Source of the DNA: Candidatus Brocadia pituitae
GTDB lineage: Bacteria > Planctomycetota > Brocadiia > Brocadiales > Brocadiaceae
Direction of reading: 5' to 3'
NCBI GenBank assembly: GCA_017347445.1
Contig: AP021856.1
Location: 2,612,613-2,676,612 of the forward strand
Length of the DNA: 64,000 nt
Shown here: positions 1 through 8,226 of the stretch, piece after piece
Position numbering within the stretch: position 1 is the stretch's first letter
Layout: every line of letters starts with the position of its first letter
Made by a program: the position numbers and the translations under genes
Notes under the pieces: model-generated
Told to the model about the DNA's origin: nothing
Seen by the model: the letters and a program-made list of their open reading frames with translations, nothing else
The model's database searches: none

Positions 1-2195
1 GTTTGTTAACCGGGAAATATGTAACGGTATCAAACTATCCGGGGACAACCGTAGAGGTTACCCGCGGAGTCTGCCATGGCCTGGATGGCGGGGTTGAAGT
101 AGTAGATACACCAGGGGCAAATAGTCTCATTCCTCTTTCTGAAGATGAGTGCGTTGCAAGGGATATGCTGCTAGAAGAGAACAATAAGCACGTTGTTCAG
201 GTAGTGGATGCAAAGAATCTTCGGCGCGGTCTCTTGATTACCACTCAGCTTGCAGAGATGGGGCTGCCTGTTGTAATAACATTGAATATGTGGGATGAGC
301 TCTTAGACAAGGGAATGAATATTGATGTCAATGTATTGCAGGAAAAATTGAATATCCCTGTTATAAAAACGATTGCTACTCATCGGGTAGGAATAAGTGC
401 ATTATTCAGCTCTATCCCGAATGCAAAAGTGCCGAATCTTCATATTCATTACGGTACTCTGATCGAAGAAGGAATCTCAAAGATAGAGAAGCTATTGCAG
501 GGTAAAACGGTCGTGTATGGACGGGCATTGGCCATAATGCTCTTATCAGGAGATAATAGCCTTGAAGAAAAATTACGTCAGGAACTTTCTGATCATGTCA
601 TTGATGAAGTTCAGAGGATTCGGGTAAACATACAGGAGCACTTTAGTAGTCCGTTGAGTTATGCGATCAACATCAAACGGGCAAATTATGTAGATGCGTT
701 GATTGAGGGAGTAGTCTCCACCCTGAAAAAAGAAAAGGAAACTCATCCGGCACTAAGGAAGATATTTTTTTATTTTCTTGTGCCATTGGCATCTTTTTTC
801 ATGGGATATAAACTTATGGCATTAGTATTGTATCTCATTTCATCACGACTTGCCTTCAGTAGTATGACGATGTCTGTTATCCCTTGTATCGTTGGTTGTG
901 CATCATCTCTCTGGTTTTCATTGAACTTTTCTATAAAAGAATTTAAGACGAAGAGTACCGTCACAGAGGTATTGGGGCGTATTACCATGCATCCGGTTGC
1001 GGCCTTTCCACTTTTATTTATTATTTTATGGATTGTTTATAAGCTGGTGGGTGAGTTTGGGGCAGGAACTTGCGTGGATTTCTTTGAGGAAAAGATCTTC
1101 GGACGATCCTCAATGCCTTCAGGTGGCTTTGATGTAAGCATTTATATTCCGTTCGCACAGAAGACATATGTTCTTACTCATGTAAATTTTCAGGGGTTTA
1201 ATTATTATTTTGGCCTGCTTGCACAAAAAGTGGTAAATAAAGACAATATCATCTTTGAGTTGTTTTTTAATGAGCAATCCGGCTTAGTGCAAGTGGGGCT
1301 CACTTATGCAATTGCTATCGTTTTTCCTATTGTGGGCTTTTTCTTTCTGGCATTTGGTATTATGGAAGATAGCGGGTATCTCCCGCGGCTTGCTGTTATG
1401 GTGGATAAGGTATTCAAGCGCATCGGTTTGAATGGGAAGGCTGTTCTCCCAATGGTGCTGGGTTTAGGTTGTGATACCATGGCGACCCTCACCACCCGTA
1501 TCCTGAATACAAAAAAGGAGAGGATTATTGCAACCCTGCTGTTGGCATTGGCCGTCCCGTGCTCTGCGCAATTGGGAGTTATTTCGAGTGTGCTGGGCAG
1601 GGTTTCGGGGATATATTTTGCCATTTACGTTGTTGTCATTTGTTCCCAGCTTCTCCTGGTTGGCTATTTATCGTCCAAGGTATTACCAGGAGCACCCTCG
1701 GATTTTTTGATGGAGATACCTCCGTTCAGGATGCCTAAGCTATCGAATATTTTCATCAAGACCTTTTACAGAATTCATTGGTTTTTAAAGGAGGCGGTGC
1801 CCTTATTTATGCTTGGTACCCTTGCGTTGTTTGTGGCAACAAAGGCAGGGATACTCTCTTTTGTGGAAAGGATGGGGGCGCCAATTACTCAGAATTTTTT
1901 AGGATTGCCTGCAGAAACTACCCATGGGTTCATTTTGGGATTCCTGAGAAGAGATTATGGCGCTGTGAGCATCTTTAAGACATTAGAAGAAAAAGGAGGA
2001 AGCGGCGGTATCGATCCCAAGCAATTATTAGTCTCGCTTGTCGTGATTACTTTGTTTATCCCCTGTTTCGCCAATTTTCTCGTGATGATTAAAGAACAAG
2101 GAACGAAAAATGCATTCCTCATGTTTGCATTCATATTACCATATGCGGTGCTTATTGGCGGTATTTTAAGGGTCATTTTACACCAATTTTCATGA
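1..2195 (+). CDS. feoB: Ferrous iron transport protein B, N-terminally truncated by window edge
   Basis: Inner-membrane Fe(II) transporter with a cytosolic GTPase domain. The reading frame is open to the left edge, so the real start and the G1 P-loop lie outside the window. Visible are the G2 region (PGTTVEV), the G3 motif DTPG about 35 residues in, and the G4 motif NMWD. A helical linker follows, then a polytopic membrane part with the family's Cys-bearing pore motifs (VPCSAQLG, GLGCDTMA) and the conserved region ending LGFLRRDYGA. The 730 visible residues approach the usual FeoB length of about 750-800, so only a short N-terminus is missing. The stop TGA abuts the ATG of the next gene, indicating an operon with the RseC-like gene and the DtxR-FeoA gene. 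The FeoA function is supplied as a domain of that downstream regulator. Family assignment is secure. Confidence 0.95.
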   Translation, partial: LLTGKYVTVSNYPGTTVEVTRGVCHGLDGGVEVVDTPGANSLIPLSEDECVARDMLLEENNKHVVQVVDAKNLRRGLLITTQLAEMGLPVVITLNMWDELLDKGMNIDVNVLQEKLNIPVIKTIATHRVGISALFSSIPNAKVPNLHIHYGTLIEEGISKIEKLLQGKTVVYGRALAIMLLSGDNSLEEKLRQELSDHVIDEVQRIRVNIQEHFSSPLSYAINIKRANYVDALIEGVVSTLKKEKETHPALRKIFFYFLVPLASFFMGYKLMALVLYLISSRLAFSSMTMSVIPCIVGCASSLWFSLNFSIKEFKTKSTVTEVLGRITMHPVAAFPLLFIILWIVYKLVGEFGAGTCVDFFEEKIFGRSSMPSGGFDVSIYIPFAQKTYVLTHVNFQGFNYYFGLLAQKVVNKDNIIFELFFNEQSGLVQVGLTYAIAIVFPIVGFFFLAFGIMEDSGYLPRLAVMVDKVFKRIGLNGKAVLPMVLGLGCDTMATLTTRILNTKKERIIATLLLALAVPCSAQLGVISSVLGRVSGIYFAIYVVVICSQLLLVGYLSSKVLPGAPSDFLMEIPPFRMPKLSNIFIKTFYRIHWFLKEAVPLFMLGTLALFVATKAGILSFVERMGAPITQNFLGLPAETTHGFILGFLRRDYGAVSIFKTLEEKGGSGGIDPKQLLVSLVVITLFIPCFANFLVMIKEQGTKNAFLMFAFILPYAVLIGGILRVILHQFS

Positions 2196-2618
2196 ATGCA
2201 ACTGCGAGGGAAGATTATATCCATTTCGTGCGGTGTCGCGGAAGTATGTATTATCAGAGAAAAAAAGGCATGTGAAAATTGCTCTGCCTGTCCAAAAAAG
2301 ATAGGGATACATGATAGTATAACAGTGGCTGCGATCAATGGAATTCAGATTGGACAGGAGGTTGTATTGCGTGATGCCCGGAATTGGTTTACAAAAAATA
2401 AAATGGTGTCTGTACTGCTTGCCTTTGTGTTAGGAATTATTTTGACCGATGCGATATCGTCTATCGTATCATTTGGTCATTATCGTACCGAGATTGACTT
2501 GTTTAGCGGCGGTTTGATAACAATAATTATCGTATTGGTATTATGGATCAAGAGACCACGGTATCTCTTTAAGATAGCATTGGCAGAAAGGGGAAGAATT
2601 ACGTATGACGGAGCCTAG
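2196..2618 (+). CDS. RseC/MucC-like Cys-motif membrane protein in the feo operon
   Basis: A 140-residue protein with an N-terminal domain carrying C26-x2-C29-x2-C32, followed by two hydrophobic helices at roughly residues 73-95 and 103-122 and a basic tail. This layout fits the RseC/MucC family: a Cys-rich N-terminus, then two membrane helices. Members are known as sigma-E modulators and as partners of the Rsx/Rnf-type SoxR-reducing system. The start ATG directly follows the feoB stop, and the 3' end overlaps the next gene by 14 nt, so translation is probably coupled. Placement inside a feo operon suggests a role in iron uptake, perhaps redox or metal sensing or a FeoC-like helper. That role is inference, since RseC proteins are not standard Feo components. 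The cysteines could bind an Fe-S cluster or zinc. Confidence 0.7.
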   Translation: MQLRGKIISISCGVAEVCIIREKKACENCSACPKKIGIHDSITVAAINGIQIGQEVVLRDARNWFTKNKMVSVLLAFVLGIILTDAISSIVSFGHYRTEIDLFSGGLITIIIVLVLWIKRPRYLFKIALAERGRITYDGA

Positions 2619-3255
2619 TCAGGAGGAGATTCTGGAGTTAATATGGACAATAGACGAAGAAAACGGGGAGGTCGAAAGAAATTCATTAATAAAAAAAATA
2701 CCCCTCCCATCAGCTGAACAGATATTGAACTCCCTCATTCAAGAGGACTATGTAATCATATCAGATAGTAAAGTAGCGCTTACGAAAAAAGGCCTGGCAA
2801 ATGCACGATTAGTAATCAGAAGACACCGGCTTGCAGAAAGGCTGTTAAACGACGTTTTAGATGTAAAAGAAGACGCCATGGATTCCAGTGCATGCAAGTT
2901 TGAACATATTCTGGATGAGGAAGTCACAACGAGTATATGCACTTTATTAGGACATCCGGTAACCTGTCCCCATGGAAAGGCTATCCCTGCGGGAGAGTGT
3001 TGTGAAAAGGCAAACAAAGAGATACGTCCAGTCGTGATGCCACTATCAGATCTAAAATCCGGGGATGAGGCGAAGATAGCTTATATTGTGACAAAATATC
3101 ATGGACGACTCGACAGGCTTTCGTCTATGGGTTTATTGCCTGGCGTTAAAATACACCTTCACCAGCGTCAACCGACCTATGTTATTCAGATGGGCGAGAC
3201 ACAAATTGCCCTTGATACCGCTATTGCACGGGATATTTATGTACGTCTTATCTGA
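2605..3255 (+). CDS. DtxR/MntR-family metal-dependent repressor with C-terminal FeoA domain
   Basis: 216 residues. The first ~70 form a winged helix (Leu/Ile-rich helices ending in ALTKKGLANA). Residues ~75-135 match the metal-binding and dimerisation region of DtxR/IdeR proteins (RRHRLAERLL, CKFEHILDEEV, then a CPHGKAIPAGEC stretch). The C-terminal ~75 residues form a FeoA/SH3-like domain (SSMGLLPGVKIHL). Known family role: iron- or manganese-loaded dimers repress uptake genes. Location in the feo operon suggests autoregulation of iron uptake, with the FeoA domain either interacting with FeoB or only serving as the regulator's SH3 domain. Both readings are possible because DtxR proteins also carry an SH3-like C-terminus. 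The ATG lies 14 nt inside the preceding gene. Confidence 0.85.
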   Translation: MTEPSQEEILELIWTIDEENGEVERNSLIKKIPLPSAEQILNSLIQEDYVIISDSKVALTKKGLANARLVIRRHRLAERLLNDVLDVKEDAMDSSACKFEHILDEEVTTSICTLLGHPVTCPHGKAIPAGECCEKANKEIRPVVMPLSDLKSGDEAKIAYIVTKYHGRLDRLSSMGLLPGVKIHLHQRQPTYVIQMGETQIALDTAIARDIYVRLI

Positions 3256-3513
3256 TTTCTACAGGAAGGTCCTTTTCTTTTTATGTCCTTTTTGTGAAAC
3301 AGGATACACATTTCAACACCCCCCCTCATGTAATTCCTCCCATATCTGCTATTTCAGACTGTTTTTACGCAGTAAAGACCTGTTGAGTTTTCCTACAAAG
3401 GTACAAAAAATATACGAACCCTCTCTCTTTCCATCCGCATACAAAACTAAGGGATAAGGAATGATTATCTCCTCAATTACCTACAGAGCGACATAAGTAT
3501 ACAACTGTCTATC

Positions 3514-3534
3514 ATTCCGGACTTGACCCGGAAT
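3514..3534. repeat. REP-like palindrome
   Basis: Perfect inverted repeat ATTCCGG / CCGGAAT with a 7-nt loop (ACTTGAC). It is followed by a second CCGGATTTCCG-like stretch around 3546. This wording is common among bacterial REP elements. It lies in the ~500-bp gap between the feo operon and motA (3256-3751), where no gene was supported. The only other landmark there is the AAGGAG ribosome site at 3736-3741 before motA. Confidence 0.5.
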
Positions 3535-3751
3535 CCAGTGTTTTTCCGGATTTCCGCTTTCGTGGGAATAATCTGTTGGTATCTGATGAATGACACTGCA
3601 TATAGATACTTATCTCTTGAACAGGTCTTTGTGGATACCTTCTGCAACAACTTGATTTGTTAGGGTATATTATTTGCGCTTCTCATAATAAACAATAAAC
3701 AGGAATACATGAATATGAATTTTTAAGTAAGTCAGAAGGAGCTTTACAATT

Positions 3752-4549
3752 ATGGACCCTGGTGTACTTATTGGAATGATAATTGGTGGTGCATTAATCA
3801 TAGTATCTATCATATTTGAAGGTGGCGCTTCGGCGATACCGGGGTATATAAATATGCCGGCGATGATGATTACTATTGGCGGTACACTGGCAGCTACTCT
3901 TATCAGGTATCCAATTCCTATGGTAGTTGGTGCAATCGCTGTGGTAAAAAAGACGGTGTTTGTAAAGATTGGCGTGGCTGAGGAAACAATCAAACAACTG
4001 GTTGAGTATTGCAAGATTAGCCGTCGCGAAGGTCTTTTAGGGCTGGAGAAAGAAATCGAAAAGATTAAAGACGAGTTTCTGATCAAAGCAATACGGTTAT
4101 TAGTTGACGGCTCTGACTCGGATACTCTCAGGGGTATTTTAGGGACAGAACTTGATAACGTTCGGCAAAGACATACGGCGGGCAAGGGGATTGTTGAGTT
4201 TGCAGGCACTATATTTCCAGCCTTTGGCATGATTGGAACCGTGCTAGGACTTATTGCAATGATGAGAAAGCTTGATGACCCATCGCATATCGGGGAAGCT
4301 ATGGCGGTGGCCTTTATTGCCACCTTTTATGGTGTTACCTTTTCAAATCTCGTTTTACTGCCGCTTGGTGGCAGGTTGGACACCCTGAGCAAAAAGGAGC
4401 TTTTCTTGAAAGAAATCGTTATAGAAGGCGTAGTCTCCATTCAGAAAGGCGATTCTCCTATGATAACAGAGGATAAACTAAAATCTTTCCTGGAGCCAAA
4501 GGCCGTGAGCAAATTCTCCACTGGTTCTCATGAAAAGGAAAAATCCTAA
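3752..4549 (+). CDS. motA: Flagellar motor stator protein MotA
   Basis: A 265-residue inner-membrane stator subunit of the MotA/TolQ/ExbB proton-channel family. Four membrane helices are visible: residues ~1-20, ~33-52, and two after the cytosolic loop at about 150-170 and 180-205. The loop is highly charged and contains the typical RREGLLGLE segment. The third helix carries the conserved GMIGTVLGLI motif. The start is supported by AAGGAG 10 nt upstream. The stop overlaps the motB start (TAATG), so the pair is translationally coupled. Together they would form the peptidoglycan-anchored stator that converts ion flow into flagellar rotation. No other flagellar genes are present in the window, so a non-flagellar MotAB-type energiser cannot be excluded. 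Confidence 0.93.
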   Translation: MDPGVLIGMIIGGALIIVSIIFEGGASAIPGYINMPAMMITIGGTLAATLIRYPIPMVVGAIAVVKKTVFVKIGVAEETIKQLVEYCKISRREGLLGLEKEIEKIKDEFLIKAIRLLVDGSDSDTLRGILGTELDNVRQRHTAGKGIVEFAGTIFPAFGMIGTVLGLIAMMRKLDDPSHIGEAMAVAFIATFYGVTFSNLVLLPLGGRLDTLSKKELFLKEIVIEGVVSIQKGDSPMITEDKLKSFLEPKAVSKFSTGSHEKEKS

Positions 4550-5331
4550 TGAGCGATGAAGGCGGTTCTTCCGGCGGACACGGTGGCCCGGTATGGCTAC
4601 TTACCTATTGTGATCTCATTACGTTGCTCGTAGCCTTTTTTGTGATGATGATCAGTTTTTCTACAATTAATGTGGATAAGTACAAAAAGGATATTCCGAA
4701 GATTGAGGAATCTTTTGATTCAGAGCTTTGGATTGACCGTTTTACCGGATTGTTTGATGAAGGCCTGATGACAAAGAATGAAAAACCTTTCGCTGGAAAA
4801 GATGGAGAATTTTTGCTGGAAGGCGGTAGGGCACTGTTAGGAGCTCCATCCGAAAAGGATTTGGAGATACAGAGACATTCTGAAACAGAAGATCTACCCA
4901 TAGAAAATTCGGTTGATTTCGAAGAAACATATGATTACCTATCAAGCTTTGTAAAAGAGGGTGGGTTGGCAAAACATCTTGATGTGGAAGACATCAAGAT
5001 AGGGAGTAAGATAAAAATACCTGTGGACTTATGCTTTGAAAAAGGCGGGTCTGTATTTAAGAGTGAGGCGTATAAGATTCTTAATGAACTGGGTTTTGTA
5101 TTACGAACGATAAGAGGTAAAATTGTGGTTAACGGCAATGAGGGAAAGGCTGCCGGGCGAGACAGGGAATTCACAGCAGCGGCTGATGTTTCGTTAGATA
5201 GGGCGGCCAGGATTTGCGATTTCCTGGTAACCAAGGCAGACATAGAACCGGAAAAGATTGCGATATCAGGGTATCATAGTACAGATGCGGGAGAAGAAAA
5301 TATGATTACCATTGTGATATTAAAAAAATAA
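4549..5331 (+). CDS. motB: Flagellar motor stator protein MotB
   Basis: 260 residues. A short Gly/Ser-rich cytosolic tail is followed by one membrane helix with the stator motif TYCDLITLLVAFF. Asp22 is in the position of the conserved proton-carrying residue. After a linker the C-terminal ~110 residues form an OmpA-like peptidoglycan-binding domain (VVNGNEG, SLDRAARICDFL, ISGYH). Partner of the MotA encoded just upstream, with overlapping stop and start codons. The peptidoglycan domain is somewhat divergent from the canonical GHTD/GYGE wording. The gene is followed 32 nt later by a second MotB-like gene that lacks the Asp. Confidence 0.9.
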   Translation: MSDEGGSSGGHGGPVWLLTYCDLITLLVAFFVMMISFSTINVDKYKKDIPKIEESFDSELWIDRFTGLFDEGLMTKNEKPFAGKDGEFLLEGGRALLGAPSEKDLEIQRHSETEDLPIENSVDFEETYDYLSSFVKEGGLAKHLDVEDIKIGSKIKIPVDLCFEKGGSVFKSEAYKILNELGFVLRTIRGKIVVNGNEGKAAGRDREFTAAADVSLDRAARICDFLVTKADIEPEKIAISGYHSTDAGEENMITIVILKK

Positions 5332-5363
5332 ATTCTACCAGTCCTTGCAGATTTTCCAAAAAG

Positions 5364-6062
5364 ATGTCATCCACTTCACATCATTTGCATAAAAAAAAGA
5401 AAAAGTTACCTGATTCCGGCACTCCCGATCTCTTTTGGACTTCATATGGTTCGGTGATAACAATACTTTTGGCTTTTTTTATCATATTTCAAGTCAATTT
5501 TACTGAGGAAAAGAAAAAAGAATTTATTGAGGAGTTTAAAAAATCACTAAGGAGAAGCAAGATAACCTTTGGCATGGGTGGAATATTGCCTGGTTGGAAT
5601 GCAGGTTCAGTAGAAGACATCCATAAGATGAAGTATATCTTTCCTGACAGGAAAAACGAGTCTTCTGAGAGCGGTGATAAAGGAACCGACCTCTTTGACA
5701 AGGAAGAGGAACAGATACCAGCAGCGGTAGTTGTCGAATTTAATGAAAACGACTCCACGGTATCTATTGACGGAAAACACTCTTTGAATAATTTGATCAA
5801 TCTGATTGGCGAAAGGCCATGTTCTCTTATCATCGAGGGGCATACGAGAAAAAATTTTGTACCTTCAAAAGGATATAACACCTGCTGGAAACTTTCCCTG
5901 GACCGTGCAGAAGCAGTTGCCAGGTATCTTCGTGACAAGGGAAAGATTTCTTCAAAGAGATTGATTACCATGGGATATGGAAACAATAAGCCCCTGCTAA
6001 GAGACATGAGAAATGACCACCATAACGACCGGGTATCTATCATCATATGTATATTGAAATAG
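5364..6062 (+). CDS. MotB/OmpA-like protein lacking the stator aspartate
   Basis: 232 residues: a basic N-terminal tail (five consecutive lysines), one membrane helix at ~26-46, a charged linker, and a well-conserved OmpA/MotB peptidoglycan-binding domain (IIEGHTRKN, LSLDRAEAVARYL, TMGYGNNKPL, NDRVSIIIC). The helix aligns without gaps to that of the neighbouring MotB: YCDLITLLVAFF against YGSVITILLAFF. The essential Asp is therefore Ser30 here. Without that residue it should not conduct protons as a MotB would. It may be a structural partner of the stator, a third subunit, or an independent peptidoglycan anchor. It follows motB by 32 nt on the same strand, so co-expression is likely. The role is inference. 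Confidence 0.8.
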   Translation: MSSTSHHLHKKKKKLPDSGTPDLFWTSYGSVITILLAFFIIFQVNFTEEKKKEFIEEFKKSLRRSKITFGMGGILPGWNAGSVEDIHKMKYIFPDRKNESSESGDKGTDLFDKEEEQIPAAVVVEFNENDSTVSIDGKHSLNNLINLIGERPCSLIIEGHTRKNFVPSKGYNTCWKLSLDRAEAVARYLRDKGKISSKRLITMGYGNNKPLLRDMRNDHHNDRVSIIICILK

Positions 6063-6095
6063 ATACATTTTCATTTTAGCTGTTTTTCTTTTAGC

Positions 6096-6124
6096 TTGAC
6101 AACCCTAAACAGGTGTGATATTAA
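6096..6124 (+). promoter_or_regulatory. Sigma-70-type promoter before the L,D-transpeptidase gene
   Basis: TTGACA (6096-6101), 17-nt spacer, TATTAA (6119-6124). This is a near-consensus match placed 29 nt before the ATG at 6153. The -35 box supplies a TTG that could otherwise be mistaken for a start codon of the downstream gene. Confidence 0.7.
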
Positions 6125-6152
6125 TTCCTATACTCCATTATTACGTGAAAAA

Positions 6153-7136
6153 ATGAAAAATTTATTCGAAAAGATACTGAGGATAGGTATTTTCTCCGTT
6201 ATGGGCGTTGTGTGTACTTTCAACACAAACACCCATGCAGGCGATTACGATACCAGGATATTTACCGCACATAACCAGGAAATGTCGCCTTCGCTTATAA
6301 AAGAAGGGGATGATATTGTCATCTATAAAAAAGATATTATTGTTCGCGCACACGAGCTAAGGACAGAACCAAAAAATGAAGACAACGATTTTAAGCCTGT
6401 TGCAAAGCATGTATCACAAAAACAAGAGATATCAGCACTGGATACCGTAAACACATATTTAAAAGATGGGAAAAAATACGAAGCAAGGAATATATTATCG
6501 GATCTATTTGTCAATGGTACTTTACCAGAAAAACAAAAAGAGATACAGTGCCAGCTGGATAAGTTAAATGAAGAACTCATCTTCTCACCGTTACCTTCCC
6601 CCGATGCAATCATGTATACCGTTCAGCCCGGAGACGTCCTTGCGCGCATTGCAAAAAGATATAATACCACCTATGAATTGATCATGAAAGTGAACGGAAA
6701 GGCCCCCAACAGGTTAAACATTGGTGACCAATTAAAAATTTTAACAGGAAAAACAAAGATACTTGTCAGCAAGCGGAACTTTACCCTGTTGCTATTGTTA
6801 AATGATAGGTATGTAAAACAATACCGCGTTGCAACAGGGAAAAATAACAAAACGCCGGTTGGTACGTTTGAAGTAAAAAACAAAATGAAAGAACCTGTGT
6901 GGTATTCTCCGGATGGAGGGGTATTCCCTTATGGCCACAAGGAGAATGTCCTTGGTACCCGGTGGATAGGTTTCAAAGATAAACCAAATTTGTATGGATA
7001 CGGAATCCATGGTACCACACAACCAGAAACGATAGGTATGGCGGCATCAAACGGTTGTATTCGGATGTTGAATAGCGATGTAGAGGAACTCTATGACTTT
7101 GTAACACCGGACACGGAAATTATTATTCAGGAATAA
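6153..7136 (+). CDS. LysM-containing L,D-transpeptidase (YkuD family)
   Basis: 327 residues from ATG 6153. This start was chosen because it begins a clean signal peptide (basic MKNLFEKILR, then a hydrophobic run, ending near THA-G) and because the longer TTG start would lie in the promoter's -35 box. A LysM domain occupies ~154-197 (YTVQPGDVLARIAKRYN). The C-terminal YkuD domain has the GIHGTT and SNGCIRM motifs, with Cys302 as the predicted nucleophile. Family role: forms 3-3 crosslinks in peptidoglycan or attaches proteins to it, in the periplasm. Its position after the stator genes suggests a cell-wall context. It could also be a murein-remodelling enzyme unrelated to motility. Confidence 0.9.
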   Translation: MKNLFEKILRIGIFSVMGVVCTFNTNTHAGDYDTRIFTAHNQEMSPSLIKEGDDIVIYKKDIIVRAHELRTEPKNEDNDFKPVAKHVSQKQEISALDTVNTYLKDGKKYEARNILSDLFVNGTLPEKQKEIQCQLDKLNEELIFSPLPSPDAIMYTVQPGDVLARIAKRYNTTYELIMKVNGKAPNRLNIGDQLKILTGKTKILVSKRNFTLLLLLNDRYVKQYRVATGKNNKTPVGTFEVKNKMKEPVWYSPDGGVFPYGHKENVLGTRWIGFKDKPNLYGYGIHGTTQPETIGMAASNGCIRMLNSDVEELYDFVTPDTEIIIQE

Positions 7137-7142
7137 TGTCGT

Positions 7143-7424
7143 ATGTACCATGATAAACCTCTGGAAAAGGAGAAGAAAGATGTTGCCAGGGGAATATCGG
7201 CCCCAGGAGCCGGGAGTGTCACAGTTTTCGTTAGCTTTGCCGGTAACCTTGCCAACACTGTTTTTCAATGTGCTGCAAAGTTACAATGAGGAAATAAACC
7301 TTGCGGCTCTCAAAGCCAAGCGTTGGTTATAAAGGTATATGATGAAATACGATATGCAAGAAAATTAACAAGGGCGCTTTCAGAGGAAACGAGAGAAGAC
7401 GTTCAAAGGATAATGGGGAGATAA
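7143..7424 (+). pseudogene. Disrupted or overlapping small ORF(s), unrecognised
   Basis: Two frames look partly coding. Frame A opens at ATG 7143 (MYHDKPLEKEKKDVARG...), meets a TGA after 48 codons, and the same frame then continues as a protein-like charged segment (KVYDEIRYARKLTRALSEE) to a TAA near 7424. Frame B opens at ATG 7180 behind an excellent ribosome site (AAGGAG, 7167-7172, 7-nt spacing) and encodes 50 residues ending NLAALKAKRWL. Either a small gene in frame B is real, or a ~94-codon gene in frame A is broken by a stop or a frameshift. I do not recognise the product. The function is unknown and the gene model is uncertain. Confidence 0.3.
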
Positions 7425-7432
7425 TCTTTAGG

Positions 7433-7951
7433 ATGGAATGGGAAATAAAAAGAGGGGCGAACGGTTGCCTTCTTTGCAACAAAGAGTTTTCCGAAGGGGA
7501 AGAATATTATTCCGCACTTTTTGATGAAAACAAAGCGTTTGCCAGAAAAGATTTTTGCCCTGCATGCTGGCACAAAGGTAAAGAGGGAAGAGAATTTTCG
7601 TTTTGGAAGACAAAGGTGCCAAAAAAGGATAAACCGGCTCAAACTATGATAAATATCGAGGTCCTGTTGGATCTGTTTATTAAATTAGAGGGAAATAACG
7701 AAAACCACCAAAAAAACCTCCGATACGTACTTGCGCTCTATCTCATCAGAAAAAAAGTGTTTAAGTTAAAATCTCTGAAAAGACAAGACGGAGAAGAAGT
7801 TATTGTTCTCTCTCATCCCAGAGAAGACAGGGAGTTCAATGTTTTAAATCCACGTTTAAAGGAAGAAGAAATTCAATCGATCACAACAGAGATGAGCCAA
7901 CTCCTGAATTATTCACACCTTGATCATGAAGTTCAGAACATAGCAAATTAG
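7433..7951 (+). CDS. Zinc-ribbon protein of unknown function (planctomycete type)
   Basis: 172 residues. The N-terminus has two CxxC pairs, CLLC near residue 14 and CPAC near residue 43, with an aromatic segment between them. This is a probable zinc ribbon. The rest is mostly helical and highly charged, without a signal peptide or membrane helix, so the protein should be cytosolic. Its wording (WEIKRG...C..C, then DFCPACW) resembles a short protein I associate with Planctomycetes genomes, but no function is established to my knowledge. It follows the disrupted small ORF by 8 nt on the same strand. Roles in nucleic-acid or protein binding are guesses based only on the zinc ribbon. Confidence 0.7.
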   Translation: MEWEIKRGANGCLLCNKEFSEGEEYYSALFDENKAFARKDFCPACWHKGKEGREFSFWKTKVPKKDKPAQTMINIEVLLDLFIKLEGNNENHQKNLRYVLALYLIRKKVFKLKSLKRQDGEEVIVLSHPREDREFNVLNPRLKEEEIQSITTEMSQLLNYSHLDHEVQNIAN

Positions 7952-8097
7952 GCAAGTCATAGATGTACCCTGCCTGAGTCCTAAAAAATTCCACGGTACC
8001 CTATTCCTTTTCAGCACCCATCTGTTACCTACTTTAGGATATTTTGCAACAATTTAGTTTTGAAAAATTCAATTAATGGTGCTGTTTACCGCGCAGC

Positions 8098-8169
8098 GTA
8101 GGGGCGAAGCATTTGTTATCGTTGGTATACATGCGTTCATATACAAACCAGCAAATGCTTCGCCCCTAC
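8098..8169. repeat. Perfect 18-bp inverted repeat, MITE- or attenuator-like hairpin
   Basis: GTAGGGGCGAAGCATTTG at 8098-8115 is matched exactly by its reverse complement at 8152-8169, enclosing 36 nt. It lies between convergent genes (zinc-ribbon protein and the small basic protein, gap 7952-8226). The right arm is followed by a T-rich stretch (ACTTTTTC). It could be a bidirectional terminator, a dispersed palindromic repeat, or a miniature transposable element. Confidence 0.6.
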
Positions 8170-8226
8170 TTTTTCAAAAACTACATTGTTACGATATTTT
8201 AAATTTTCAAAGGGGTAATTCCCTTT

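Noticed and set aside
3101-3457. 118-codon frame after the DtxR-FeoA gene
   Set aside because: Half of it lies inside the confirmed gene in another frame; the rest is Cys/Phe-rich without motifs.
3670-4323. 217-codon minus-strand frame over motA
   Set aside because: Shadow of motA; low-complexity Ile/Pro/Ser translation typical of an antisense frame.
6096-6152. TTG start for the L,D-transpeptidase
   Set aside because: The TTG is the first half of a TTGACA -35 box, and the ATG at 6153 begins a proper signal peptide.
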